Under the pieces are notes generated by a model, which saw only the letters and a program-made list of their open reading frames with translations, was not told the origin of the DNA and did no database searches. A program made the translations under genes and the position numbers. A stretch of 64,000 nt of DNA from assembly GCF_963169125.1 (NCBI RefSeq), contig NC_084800.1:54482866-54546865 (forward strand), written 5' to 3'. Source of the stretch: Humulus lupulus (Eukaryota; Streptophyta; Magnoliopsida; Rosales; Cannabaceae). Shown one piece after another: positions 11,746 to 23,399 of the stretch (position 1 is its first letter; every line of letters begins with the position of its first letter).

Positions 11746-11877
11746 ATGCATATATCTTTTTTGGTATTCCTATATTTTCTTTTTGATATAATGTGTTGCT
11801 CGAGGTGTCCATCCAAATTGCATATACATGTTGTGCACCCACGAGGCCATGACTATAGTGAGAAAAATATGAGGTAA
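11746..11877 (+). other. Possible small exon with secretory-like N-terminus
   Basis: A 43-codon frame encodes a hydrophobic N-terminus (MHISFLVFLYFLFDIM), then a Cys/His-rich stretch CCSRCPSKLHIHVVHPRG. The coding stretch runs into a perfect 5' splice consensus AG|GTAAGT (junction after 11,873), which would keep the frame open past the stop at 11,875. I do not recognise the family and find no convincing downstream exon. It could be the first exon of an unknown small protein, a non-coding transcript, or chance. Confidence 0.15.
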
Positions 11878-14800
11878 GTAAATGTGTTTATTGATATTAT
11901 GTAACAAGAAACAACAAAATAATAATAATAAAACATATTACATAGTTTATACATGTATATATATATAAACTCCTGATCAAAAATTAACAAAAGCCACCAT
12001 GCATGCATTCATAGATATTCTTGATCAAATTAAGTGATGAGAGCTAGCTTTTGAAGATGGGACATGCATGCATTGTCAATTTTCATGAATAGTTTACTTT
12101 GATATATTATTGTTGTTATATATTTATGAATTTGTGCTATCATTAATGGTATCTCCTTTACAAACATCTTTAAATAAAGTTTTTTTTCCCTCTTACAAAC
12201 TGACGAGTGATACAAAGAATGTACAAAGGGATGAGGTTGATTGATGTGGTTCTCACGTACACTAGAATGAACCAATTTTCAATGTTGACTACTACCACTA
12301 ACTCTTCCCACCCATATTGTTGGCACCAGTGCAGAAATGTTCCAGGTTATATATAAATATATATATATACCTTTACCACCAAAGAAGTTTGGTCTATAAT
12401 ATATGTTCTCTTTTTTCCAATTAACTAAAATCTTTTGAATCTTTTATAACTTCTAGATATGCATGACACTAGTATGTACTATGGCTGCACTTTTCTCTTA
12501 TTCCTTTCTTATTATTTCACATTCTTTGTTTTTTGATACAATATTTTTTTGTTATCAGTTATATGGTAGATTTGACAGCATTATATTCTCTTTTAAAGAG
12601 AATATATTGAGAGTAAATAGCTTGATTGATTCAAATAGTTACAAGTTTATAATTAATGGTGTAGCTTTACTTTAAAAAACATAATTAATTGCAAAACATG
12701 TAGTCAAATTTATTTAAAACATTGCTAACCTTAATTAGCGTAGATTCAAATTCAACGAAGGAGAATTTCGAGTTTAATTTTCAATAATAAATTATTTGTA
12801 CTATATGGCTTCGTTTGAAATAACAACCCAAAACTTTATTTCTCATTTGCATTTTTTAAAAAATAAATCATGTCTTATTTACTATACATTTAACTTTTCT
12901 GAATCATTTGAATTTTTTTTTTTTGTGATGATATCATATGTATCACCATTTTAATGGTTTGGTGCATCGTACAGTATAATCTGTACGTACTAAGATTTAC
13001 CAAGTAAATTGCAAATATTAATGATCGGATTGGCAGTAACTAATTATTATATATATATATATGTTTTGTTAGCATTTCGAAATAACAGTCGTCCGCATAT
13101 AGCTCATATAATATCCATGGATATCTCGATATATATTTTCTCACATTTATATATTTATAAGAAGTATTATGACATTGAGATCTTTGTATGATATTGTCGG
13201 ATTTTACCTTGTATATGTTTACGTATAAAATATTAATTAAAAAAAAAAGTATGTTGATTTTTCACGTAATTTTATGCGATGATAAAGAGTAACAATGAAA
13301 AGTGAACTTTGTTGTTAAAAGAAGTAAAAGAAAGACCCTCTCCCACGCTTGCTGGAAACCAACTTCACCTTCTCCCTACCCAACGTACTCTTCCTTCGAA
13401 AAAGAAACTATAAATCAGTGTTTTGATCCAATTCCAAGGACTTTATATTTTGTTTTATTAGCAAAAAGAATATATGATCCTTCTCTCTACTATTCTATTA
13501 GCTAGAATATTGGATATTATTAATTTTCTATGTTTACTATATATAAAATAATAAATGCTTATGTACCTACGATTACATTATAATCTTTTTTTTCTTCCAA
13601 TAAAATAAAATTTAGGGTTCGCCATACATATTACCCTTCTATATATATTTAAATTTTTTATAAGGATATTACGTTGAACAACACGATCCTAATTTATTAA
13701 TGTTTAATACACTTCCAAAAAGAAGAGTAGAGCTCATATACCGTGTATAAGTGTTGAGAGAGTTGGTTGTAGTGAGGAAGTGGAAGGAGAAATTATTAAG
13801 GAGCTGGAAATTGGATATGGTAATTTTTTATAACAATAACAATATATAATGTGTTATTGGATGCATTTTTATAGACTATATACACTTTCATGTCCAATAG
13901 ACAGTATTTTGTTTTAACATTTTTGGCATTTTAAAATATTTGGTCAATAAAATTTGGTCAAAAAGAAGCTTTATACCCAATTCGCAGAAGTCAAATAATA
14001 CTATCGGGTAGAAAAAAAGGGCCCCACGTCAGGAAAAAAAAGTTTGCAAATTATTAATAGAGAGATTATATGTGATAACAAAGGCTCGTTGTTAAATTAT
14101 TTACTTATATAATATATTAGTTTTTCATAGCTCATAGGATACTTATAGCGCATGGCTAATGGCTAATTGACATGAAATTGTGTATGTATAATATTTTCAC
14201 CGTACGTATTAATTGAAGGTAGACCAGACAATGGTACATTGAGTTTGCTATATATTGTCAGGTTGTATTGCTTACAAAACTAATAAGTATTGCTTAAATC
14301 ATTTTCAATATTTACCAATATCAAATATATATAAGTCTCTAATAATGGTTACAAGCCTAAAATCAATCCATAACAAATTCACAAACATTATAAAAATTTT
14401 GCCGGGCTTTACAGCAAAGCAACCTCCGACATAAATGGATCGTTCAATTAGCTTAAAAAGTTTTTGGAATTATATATGTGTCGTATTATATATTCTTCTA
14501 CATTAAAGTGATACAAAAATAACATCGACAGATCGTTGGTTTTGTGTATCAGTGTATATACATGTTCGAAAATAGCTAGCTAGGTGGTACAAATTGGGTA
14601 GTAATGTATATATATTGACGTGGTTGTGGTAGGGGTAAGATTTAACTAATTTTGATCATATTTGAGGCTGTAAAGCTGTATGGAATCGTTTTAGTACTGA
14701 CATGCACAGCGACTGTGTGCGTTTCTTTTAGTAAAGCTCAGTCCCCACACTGTGATGTGAATTAATATAGATAATCTAATATATGTATGGGGTCTCCCTC

Positions 14801-14886
14801 GTATCGGTGCTCGAGCTTACGCAGTAATCATTAACTCAATTCACAGAACTGATTCATATTATATATATATATATATATATAAATAA
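11878..14886. other. AT-rich intergenic sequence
   Basis: No gene recognised on either strand. Contains TA microsatellites near 12,350-12,370, 13,048-13,064 and 14,860-14,880, a CATGCATGCA motif near 11,998 and 12,063, and scattered short open frames (for example 12,030-12,275 minus and 13,302-13,505 plus) without domain signatures or codon bias. Confidence 0.5.
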
Positions 14887-15240
14887 GGTTTTATACTTTC
14901 GCTGTTTTCCCCCGTTTTGTATAGATTCTGAGTTTTGATAAATTATTTTTTGGATCCTATATTTTATAAAATTATTAAAATAGAACCCTAAACTCAATTT
15001 TGATGAAGAAAAAATTGAATAGAACAACACACTTTTTAAGCAAAATGATTTTATTTCTGTTCTGAATTGTTAGTTTGGTAAATTATTTGTGATTTTAGTT
15101 GAGAAAATATTGACCAAAATCAGGTTTATGGTTCTATTTTAACCATTTTACAAAATATAGGGTCCAAAAAGTAATTTGTCAAAACACAGGATCCAAACAA
15201 GTAATGAAAAAAAAACACAGGGTCCAAAAAAGTATAAACC
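14887..15240. repeat. Fold-back element, family C copy 1
   Basis: The ends are inverted repeats: the left starts GGTTTTATACTTT and the right ends AAGTATAAACC. Inside, the motifs TAGGGTCCAAAAAGTAATTTG and ACAGGGTCCAAACAAGTAATG mirror the opposite arm. A second copy is at 57,276-57,592. No coding capacity; a MITE mobilised in trans is the simplest reading, superfamily unknown. Confidence 0.7.
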
Positions 15241-15268
15241 CTATATATAAAAATAGGACAATTCTCAT

Positions 15269-15658
15269 GTAGGGGCTTCACTTTAAGCCCTACCGGTAGG
15301 GCTCTCAGTGTTTCTCGACCCGTGAACAGTTTTCAGCGCGATTTTTTTTTATAACCGTATATATTGTAGCTATTTAGAGCATCCTGCAAAGTTTCAGAAA
15401 ATTTTGAATAGTTTACAGTACCGAAAACTAGGTTCAAACATGTTGATTTCCACGCGCATAAAAAAATTAGTCATCCGTGCAACAACATATTTGAACTAAG
15501 TTTTTCGGTACTGTAAACTATTCGGAATTTTCTGAAAATTGCATTGATGGTCTAAATAGCTACAATATATACGGTCATAAAAAAAGTCACGCCGAAAACT
15601 GTTCACTGATCGAGAAACACTGAGAACTCTACGATAGGGCTCTTTTTAAAGGCCCTAC
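15269..15658. repeat. Fold-back element, family B copy 1
   Basis: A near-perfect palindrome of about 390 bp. The left arm runs GTAGGGGC...GTGTTTCTCGACCCGTGAACAG and the right arm returns its inverse down to GGCCCTAC. The inner arms share TTTACAGTACCGAAAACTA and its inverse. Related copies are at 16,338-16,600 and at 19,657-22,590 (split by a CACTA element). It is non-coding and able to form a long hairpin. Confidence 0.75.
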
Positions 15659-16337
15659 CAAACAAATTTCCTATAAATATATATATATATTGCTGCTGGA
15701 TTTGTTTTTTAGCGAGGTTTGCACTTCTATACATTCCGAGTAGAATTTTGGAACAATCCACTTGTGCTCTCATTATTACTGTTTAGATCTGCACAAGTAA
15801 AAAAAAAATTATTTAATTTACAAAACCCAATTAATTTTGGACAACCAAGCTCTGTCAGTTATTTCAATCGTGATTTATAGAATTTCTCAAAAATAAAATA
15901 GCTTCTTAGCAAAGTTCTCTCCACACAGTCCACAAAACGACGAGCAGTGAAATATTTATAGCACAATTGAATTAATATCAGTATCCACGTGGCTTTTATT
16001 GGAAGCTTGTTGAACCAATATTATATAAGGGTATTTTTCATAAATATAACTTTTTATCATACTATGTGTAAAAATATGAAAATTATAAAAAAATTATAAA
16101 AGAAAAAAATAAAGTATGAGTAATACAATTGTTAACTAATGAAACATGAGAAATTTAATTAAGAGTAAAATTATGACATAAATTAACTTTTACACAAAAA
16201 TATAAAAAATTAAACTCATAAAAATGAAAATTCTTAAAAAAAATCATATTTTTGCAAACTTTATTAAAAAAACTAATATAAAATTGTAATTTCATCATTA
16301 TATAACTTGAAAATTCTCTAATACAGGTGCAAAAAAT
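15659..16337. other. AT-rich intergenic sequence
   Basis: Short TA repeat near 15,675-15,690, otherwise unstructured AT-rich sequence. The open frame at 16,155-16,397 (minus) is AT-rich and overlaps a decayed fold-back copy, so it is not called as a gene. Confidence 0.5.
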
Positions 16338-16600
16338 GGATGTATCCCTTTTGTTATTTTCACCACGTATTTTGTAGTTATTTAAGACACTCTGCAAATT
16401 TTATTAAAAAAATATTGAATAATTTACCGTGCAGAAAATATGGTTTAAACAGTCTATATTACATGCGTGTTTTTTTTATACGCGTGTAAAATATATTGTT
16501 TTGAATAATGTTTTCGGTACTGTAAATTATTCAAAAAAAATTAAAATTTTAGGAATAACTACAACTAATATTATCATATACATGAAAAAAAATTAAAAAT
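16338..16600. repeat. Fold-back element, family B, decayed copy
   Basis: Shares with copy 1 the TTTTGTAGTTATTTAAGACAC segment, the paired TTTACCGTGCAGAAAATA and TTTTCGGTACTGTAAATTATT segments and the central GCGTG...ACGCG region. The outer ends are lost. Confidence 0.6.
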
Positions 16601-16652
16601 ATAATTATCAACATATCAAAAAGTATAAAAATGAAGAAAAAAAAATGGATGT

Positions 16653-17421
16653 TGTTGACGCGGTTCTTCGCCAACAGGTAATTAAGAGAAGAAGAGAAAG
16701 GGATTAGTGCTGAAAGTAGAACCGTCACAGATATGAAATCTTAGAGAATGAACTATGTGACTCAAGACACGTTTTTAAGTGGTTCAAAGGTTAAAATCCT
16801 TCTACTCCACTAGTCAATATTATTGATGTATTCTGGGTATTTGGTTTACAAAGTATATGGCTCTTCAGAGACTATTTTTTCCAACCCCTATCAACTCCCA
16901 GGGTCCTCATATTTATAGGAGAAGGCACCTGGAAGTTGGTAGGGAGGTCATCACGTGACCTTACCATTTGTCATATCAACTCTGTAACATTTATGATTAA
17001 TTCCTAAACCTGACACATAAGTGTGGTCTAATCAGTATGTAAGGAGATAATGGGCCGCACGGCCCAACCCAGCCGTGGGTGTCTGAATGCGCACGTTCCT
17101 GATGCGTGCCCGGGAAGTCAGAGAAATATTGGACACGTGATGTCAGATATAGGCACGTTTATCTTGCGTGTGTTGACTTTACAAAGGGTCAGAGATCCAC
17201 GAGCAGAAGCTCGCACAACGAGCTGCTTCATTGGCCCAACCTTCGGCCTGAAGGACTCCTTCCCTCAGTCTTGGGCAGCATTGGCGAGTTCTTGAGGATA
17301 CCTCGGGCTAAGTGGATACGACCTAGAAACCAAATCTCTGACCTGGGGAAATCCTCGGACTAACCTTGATTAGTCCGAGGCTCGACCTGCTAATCAGCCC
17401 GTAGTAAAAGCAGGGCGTACA
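16653..17421 (-). repeat. Solo LTR, Tat-like gypsy
   Basis: 769 bp with TG...CA ends and the 5-bp duplication GATGT (16,648-16,652 and 17,422-17,426). On the minus strand a TATA box (TATAAATA, about 16,908-16,915) sits inside and the 3' end reads GAACCGCGTCAACA, close to the ACGGCGTCAA end of the other Tat LTRs in this window. With only one LTR left, internal sequence was probably lost by LTR-LTR recombination. Open frames at 17,050-17,363 lie within it and are not genes. Confidence 0.8.
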
Positions 17422-17524
17422 GATGTATTTTAGGAATTGTATTACACAGCCTATTAAAAAAGTCACCTAAGAGGTAGGTAGTGATGTATCCCCTTAGGAA
17501 TTAGGAGTATTTTGCGAGAATTAA

Positions 17525-18001
17525 GATCATCTCTAATAGAGTGCCAAAAAGCGGTTGCAATGCTATATTTAGCAATTCTTATAAAAAAAAATGACTTGGA
17601 TGATGTTAAAAGGTATGCCAAATTTGGCACATGCTAAAAGTTGTGCCAAATTTGGCATAAAATATAACATGGGTCAAATTTGGCACATCAATAAATACTA
17701 TTTTTTTATTTACCATATTGCCACTAATTATTATAATTTAGTAGTTGACAATTAATGATCAATCATATATCATTTTTTGTTTACTTTTTTAATAACAAAT
17801 TTGTTGTAGTATATAATTTGGATAATAAAAAAATTAACTTTTGTATATTCTCAATAAATATTAAATGAATTATTGTTTTTTTTTTTTGTTAATTTGTATT
17901 TTATACATTGGAGCACAATTTCAAATATTGAGTCAAATATAATATTAATTTATTTTGTGTTAAATTTGCCACAAAATTTACACCATGCATTGGAGATGTT
18001 C
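17525..18001. mobile_element. Tourist-like MITE with TAA duplication
   Basis: 477 bp flanked by TAA (17,522-17,524 and 18,002-18,004). Ends are imperfect inverted repeats: GATCATCTCTAATAGAG on the left and the inverse of GAACATCTCCAATGC on the right. Internal TTTGGCACA/TGTGCCAAA motifs repeat in both orientations at 17,620-17,690. The 3-bp TAA target fits the PIF/Harbinger (Tourist) group; no transposase. Confidence 0.7.
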
Positions 18002-18321
18002 TAATCATATACCTAAATTCTGACATTCAAGCATACCAATTGAATTTTACCAAGAAAAAAATTGCGTGAGAAAAATATTCTTAAAATTTTATAAAATACT
18101 ATTTCTTCAATATATTTTTTATTTCTAGATATATTTGTAATAGTTATAAATTTTATTAAATTGTACTAAATTTAAGTTTTTTTCCAATAGACATGTCATT
18201 TAAAAAAATAAAAAAGAATTCATCAAGATCTTGACATGCGGATAATATCCCGATCAAAAACTCTCATGTCACAAATTTTAGAAATCGCATATGCTTCGGA
18301 ATGAATGCATTCTAAGCTTAA

Positions 18322-19034
18322 GAGCACTCCTAATGAATGATCTACTCCATTTTTTAAAATACTTTAAAAAAATACACAATTTTTTATTTTATCTGTAAGT
18401 TTTACATTATACCATATATCAGATTCTCTATATATTTCTCTACATCATTTTAATATTATATCTTTAAATATATTTTATTAATTAAAGTAAAATAAAATAA
18501 TTGAAAAAGAAAAAAGAAATAATAAATATATATACTAAATGGGAGAGAGAAAGTTTATAAAGAAAAATAATAATATTAAAATATGATATAAAAGATATGT
18601 AAATGTTATGTAAATGTGATATAGATTAATTGGAGTTTGTGCATAGCTATTATAAATATATATATAAAGGAGCTGATGGAAAGTGTTTTTGTGAGTTTTA
18701 GCTAAATATTATAGAGAAAATGTATTACAAAATACATCACCAAAACATTTTTTTTTTATAATTTATCTCAAACTTTTACATTATACCATATATCAACTTC
18801 TCTATTTTTTTTCTACATCATTTAAATATATATTTTTAAAAAATATTTTATTCATTTTAAGAAATAAAATAATTAAATATAATAGTATAACACTCATATA
18901 TATATACAAAAGTTTATAAAAAAAATAATAAAATATTTATAACTTGATGAATAGTGTTTCACTACGTATAGAGAAATACTATTCATTTAGGTAAAAAATA
19001 TAACTTTACATCACCCATTGGAAGACTATTGAAA
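18322..19034. mobile_element. Dimeric Tourist-like MITE, copy 1
   Basis: Starts GAGCACTCCTAATG after a TAA (18,319-18,321). It consists of two related halves in the same orientation: each has TTTTACATTATACCATATATCA, a TTCTCTA...CTACATCATTT stretch, a TTTATTAATTAAAG- or TTTTATTCATTTTAAG-like part, and a GAGAAA...ATT end. The right terminus is decayed compared with copy 2 (26,519-27,327), so its right limit is approximate. Confidence 0.6.
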
Positions 19035-19656
19035 ATAAAATATCTTGATACGAATAAAATATCGATAGTATCTATCGCAAATTTGCAATGCTCAAAATTT
19101 ATTGTTGAGATAGATTTTGTACTTAGACCAAAAATATGAAATTATTTGAATTTTTCAGCTTATTCAATTTGAATATGCATGTACTCATAAATACCGCACA
19201 TAATAAAGAAACATATTTTAAATTAATTTCACAAAAATTTCACTTTTTTTTTTTTAATTTTCCTAAACGATGTTGGTTTGATGTACATGAAGATCATGAG
19301 TAATTAATGAATGATAATAGTGTACATAAGGGACTGTTCTTGAATTACTGCTATTTTCGTCCTTATAGATTAACCACATAAAACTATATTCATCAGTAGT
19401 GGTATCCATATTACTTAATAATGATTAAAAGAAAATAAATAAAATGGTATATATAATAACTCAGGGGATAGGTTTAATGAATGAAAACACATTTTTATAT
19501 TGTGATAAATCCCGCTAGTTCAAGTTAATTTAATAAATAACTTAAAACACTTGCTACAAATAGAAAATAAAAAAACTCTTATATACCAATTATTGGTTGT
19601 TCTTAAGAGTGATGACTATTCATTTAAGTTTTCGGTATCACCACTAGATCAAGGTG
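19035..19656. other. AT-rich intergenic sequence
   Basis: No gene or structured element seen. Contains AT-rich low-complexity sequence only. Confidence 0.5.
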
Positions 19657-19745
19657 GAAATTCTCGCATGTATACTAATGGAGTTCTTCAGTGTTCTCGA
19701 CCTGTGAATAGTTTTCGACACGATTTTATTTTATGACAGTGTATA
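19657..19745. repeat. Family B fold-back copy 3, left piece
   Basis: Matches the left arm of copy 1 (TTCTTCAGTGTTCTCGACCTG and GAATAGTTTTCGAC). It is interrupted at 19,745 by the second CACTA element; the rest continues at 22,307. Confidence 0.7.
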
Positions 19746-20384
19746 CACAACAAGAAAAAATAGATTTTACTTCGGTTTTTAAGCTGGATTTACTTCGATT
19801 TTCGCTAAAATTCGCAACTGCAGTAGTTCAGAGCAAAGTAAAAAGTAGTTAAAAACCGAAGTGAAAAATATGCTTTCTACTTCGGTTATTATGAAAAAAG
19901 TGAAGTAGAAAGTGGGGATTCTACTTCGGTTTTTACATAATAATCGAAGTAGAATCCCCACTTTCTACTTCGCTTTTTACATAATAACCAAAGTAGAAAG
20001 CCCCTATTTTTCTAATAATTATTTCTAATTATATTTAAATGGCCAAATTCTATTTTTATATTTTTTTTTTGCCCTAATTTTTTTTAAATAGTCTAATTAT
20101 ATGAATTTATAGTTATATATATTTTGGTTTATTTTAATTTAATTTATAACAGAAATAAAAATCACAAAATTTATATACTTAGAATTAAAATTCTTATAAA
20201 ATAAAATATTTATACATTCACATAATTATTAAGTAGAAGAACCTAATCATTCATATATACATTCACATAATTGTAATTAAGTAAAATAGCATAAACATTT
20301 ATATATACATTCACATAAAACTAAAAGTATGTATAAACAAAATAGCCTTACTAATAAATTTAAGTCATCAATCGGCTTAACTAT

Positions 20385-20690
20385 TCTTGTTGAATTGGCA
20401 AGATGTCCTCCTGACCCTTGGCGACAATTTAGCTACTAGTAATTTTGTCATTTAGTTCATTCTACGAAACAAACCAATGATAGATTAAATTAGTAACTTG
20501 TAACAACACTTTAAAAAAATTCCTACTTTGCTTTAAAACACTTACAACTATTTCTTCAATTTTTTTGTCCAAATTATCTTCGACAAGAGTCTTCTTCGTT
20601 TCTCGCGCTCTTATCCAAATTTCATATCTCTCTACATCTTCCACTCCTAGTTCTTTTTTCTAGGACATCCAACATAATTAAAGTTTAATA
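20385..20690 (-). pseudogene. Remnant of Ptta/En/Spm-type transposase gene
   Basis: The minus-strand frame upstream of 20,570 encodes VEDVERYEIWIRARETKK followed by a helix-like DNLDKKIEEIV. It resembles the RYE-W-A--RK segment near the C-terminus of the plant Ptta/En/Spm transposase family (companion protein of CACTA elements). A GTAAGT donor follows near 20,555. After an acceptor-like TTTCGTAG (about 20,463) a second short exon encodes NELNDKITSS, an in-frame stop, then a QEDILP-like stretch, comparable to the family's DDIL segment. Too short and broken to function. It sets the element's transcription direction as minus. Confidence 0.5.
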
Positions 20691-22043
20691 ATTAAATTTT
20701 CCTAAGTCTAACAAAATTTCGACAGCATAACAATTACATTTTAACATCTTCAAAAATTAAAAACCTATAAATAACACACAAAATATCTCGACATAGTGTG
20801 CGAATTGAAAAAGGAAAACAATTAATAAAATCTATAAAAAATTGGCAGAGTTTCATTTGTTTTTGTAGCATATCCCAAATTTATAATTATATATAAATTC
20901 AACACAAACAAACACAAAATCAACACACATAATTACATTCTTATATCACCGCCAACAACAAATTTCCCAGAACCTACTTCACTAAATTAAAACATGCATG
21001 ATTTAACTCTAATTTTATAAATAAATATTGCAATAGTAATAAATAAAATGTAAAGATCACTCACCTCCAATATTACTCTTGAAGTCACCCAAAATCAATA
21101 CCAAATTGGCAACTAAATCAACAACCCTGCTAAAAAGCTTAAATAAAAATAAATAAAAATCAATTACATAATTAATTAAACTAGTTACATAATCATGAAA
21201 CAACATATCAAGCTAGCTAGTTATAGAAAATAAAAAAAAAATGTCACTAATAATCCAAACATTTCAAGTTCTAACATTGGCAACAATATTATCTATTGAA
21301 GCCATGTTTAGAAATTTAAATAGCAAGTCACAACAATTTTTAAATTTTACTAATATATATATAATTAATAGCATTATATAAAATAACAAAATAAATAAAT
21401 AAAATGTAACACAAATATACTAAAAAATAAGTATTAAATTCGGAATAATATAAAAAAAAAATTAACACAAACAAAGTTTTAAGGTAACAAACCTTCTTTG
21501 ATGCTCAAAATAACCTCTAAATCAATATTAGCAACTCTAAAACCTATATTTAATAAACACATTATATCTATAAGAAAAAAAATGAAAATAATATTGAAAA
21601 TATAAAAAAAATCATACAAACAAAGATTTAGTGATTCATACATTTTTTGAAGCTCAAGAACACATTTTAATGTAAGAAAACCCATCAAAGTCCAATAACA
21701 ATACCAATTTTCGAACCCTAAAAGTACCAACACCAAAAGTCATTATTTTCTCCCTCAAAAATAAAAATGGAACTAATATTTCTGTTTTTAAGTAAGAAAA
21801 ATTGTTTCAAATGGTAAAAAAAATATTAAAAAATGGTATATTTAGTGAAACCCTCGTGGGAATACGACAATAATGGAGGTTTTCTAGGTTTGGCATTTGA
21901 GATTTTTGCTTCAGAGAGACAAATGAGGCTAGAGCTATATATTAAGGGTATTAAAACTCTTTTATTTCGGTTCTTATATAAAAACCGAAGTAGAAACCTT
22001 TTTACTTCGGTTTTTATATAAGAACCGAAGTAAAAGCCTTCAG

Positions 22044-22137
22044 GGCTGCGTTTGGTTTGCTCCACTTTTCACTTCGGGTTTTTCATAAAAACCGAAGTGA
22101 CAAGCCCCAATATAGTATGCAAACCAAACATGACCCT
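22044..22137. repeat. Small inverted repeat inside CACTA family 2
   Basis: About 94 bp ending in GCTGCGTTTGGTTTGC on the left and GCAAACCAAACATGACCC on the right, an inverted pair. It lies within the right subterminal region and itself encloses CACTTCGG/CCGAAGTG units. It may be a tiny MITE, or a local inversion product. Confidence 0.4.
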
Positions 22138-22306
22138 TTCTCATTTTCTATTTTAACTTTGTTTTTTTAAGAAACCGAAGTAATAACCTATTTTTATGTT
22201 CTACCATTCCCAAAAGCGAAGTAAAAACCCATTGAAAAACTTTTATTTCAGTTTTTTATATTCTATGTGTAAAAAAACGAAGTAAAAGCCTATATTTCTA
22301 GTAGTG

Positions 22307-22590
22307 ATATTGTAGTTATTTAAAGTATCTTGCAAATTTTCAGAAAATTCTGAATAGTTTACAGTACTAGAAACTAGGTTCAAACATGTTGTTTTCTACG
22401 TGCATAAAAAAAATTAGTCACATGTGCAACAGGATGTTTGAACTTAGTTTTCGGTACTGTAAACTATTCGGAATTTTTTGAAAATTTGCATGATGCTCTA
22501 AATAACTACAATATACACGGTCATAAAAAAACCGCGCCGAAAACTGTTCACATATCAAGAACACTGAAGAGCCCCACTGATTGGTACCAA
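22307..22590. repeat. Family B fold-back copy 3, right piece
   Basis: Continues the fold-back element: TTTACAGTACTAGAAACTAGG, a central hairpin loop region, TTCGGTACTGTAAACTATTCG, then the right arm CGCCGAAAACTGTTCAC. It pairs with 19,657-19,745 as in copy 1. Confidence 0.7.
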
Positions 22591-23399
22591 AAATTAATTT
22601 TTATCCAACATTTTTTTAAATAATATTAGTTAAGTTCCAAAAATTTACTTATTATTTTAACAGGGCCCAAATCTTTCCAAATTATATCAGTTGAGTCCTC
22701 AAATACTATGTTGTTTCTTTTTTCTTTTAAATTCATAACAAAAATAGAAAGGAAAGGTAAATCAATTTTACTCTAGAGCACTTAATTTTTTCCCAAAGAA
22801 CAAAGTAAAATTTTCAAACTCAAAACTTGTTTTTTTTTTTCCTCTTTAATCAATGAATGTGGATAGATTTTTTACAATATATATATATATATATATATCT
22901 TGAGGAATATATATTAAGAACTTTCAAGGATAAAAATATCTCCATGATCTCTTGAGTTTTAGCAAAAATAAACTTTAACTAACCCCATGTTTGGAAGATG
23001 GATATTTTTTTTCTGGTCAAAGGAAGTTGGATTTTAAGCAGTGAAAAATTGAATTTCATTTTTCTTTATTTACATTAAAAAGAGAGAGTTAAATTTAATA
23101 TAATTTTTATAAAATTTACAACTTTATAAATATATATATTCAAAAGCAAAAAAAAATATTTAATAAACAAAGTCAATTATAAAATTTAGAAAAATATTTC
23201 CTTCATCTTTTTGTTTTTTCTAGTCTTTTCTCCCAAAAGTTTTTATTGGTAAAATCTGATCCATTTCAAGGACATGTTTAAATATGTTTAGAAGGTTCTT
23301 AGTATGTCTAAAGATAAACTTAAATGTATTATCAAAATTCCACTCCTTATTTATTGATTAGAAAAATAAATAGCCAATGCCTCCATACTCTTAGGTTTA
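22591..23399. other. AT-rich intergenic sequence
   Basis: No gene found. A TA microsatellite lies at about 22,879-22,898. Otherwise low-complexity AT-rich sequence. Confidence 0.5.

Larger units (their letters stand above)
19746..22306 (-). mobile_element. CACTA-type element, family 2
   Basis: 2,561 bp with ends CACAACAAGAAAAAATAG and the inverse of CACTACTAGAAATATAGG, flanked by the 3-bp duplication ATA (19,743-19,745 and 22,307-22,309). Removing it restores the family B fold-back sequence GTATATTGTAGTTATTT seen in copy 1. Subterminal regions (19,765-20,005 and 21,955-22,290) carry a different palindrome from family 1, built on CTACTTCGGTTTTTA and its inverse AAAACCGAAGTAG. The interior keeps a decayed fragment of a plant transposase gene on the minus strand; no full transposase. 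Confidence 0.83.

Noticed and set aside
12030..12275. 81-codon minus-strand frame
   Set aside because: No domain, no signal of selection, typical AT-rich codon mix; not distinguishable from chance.
13302..13505. 67-codon frame next to a TATA-like ACTATAAATC
   Set aside because: The TATA-like box lies inside the frame, and the product has no recognisable feature.
14700..14830. Sequence with paired CCCCACAC/TATGGGGTC stretches, considered as a microRNA precursor
   Set aside because: Pairing is too short and interrupted to form a convincing precursor hairpin by eye.
17050..17363. Open frames of 81 and 85 codons
   Set aside because: Entirely within the solo LTR 16,653-17,421.
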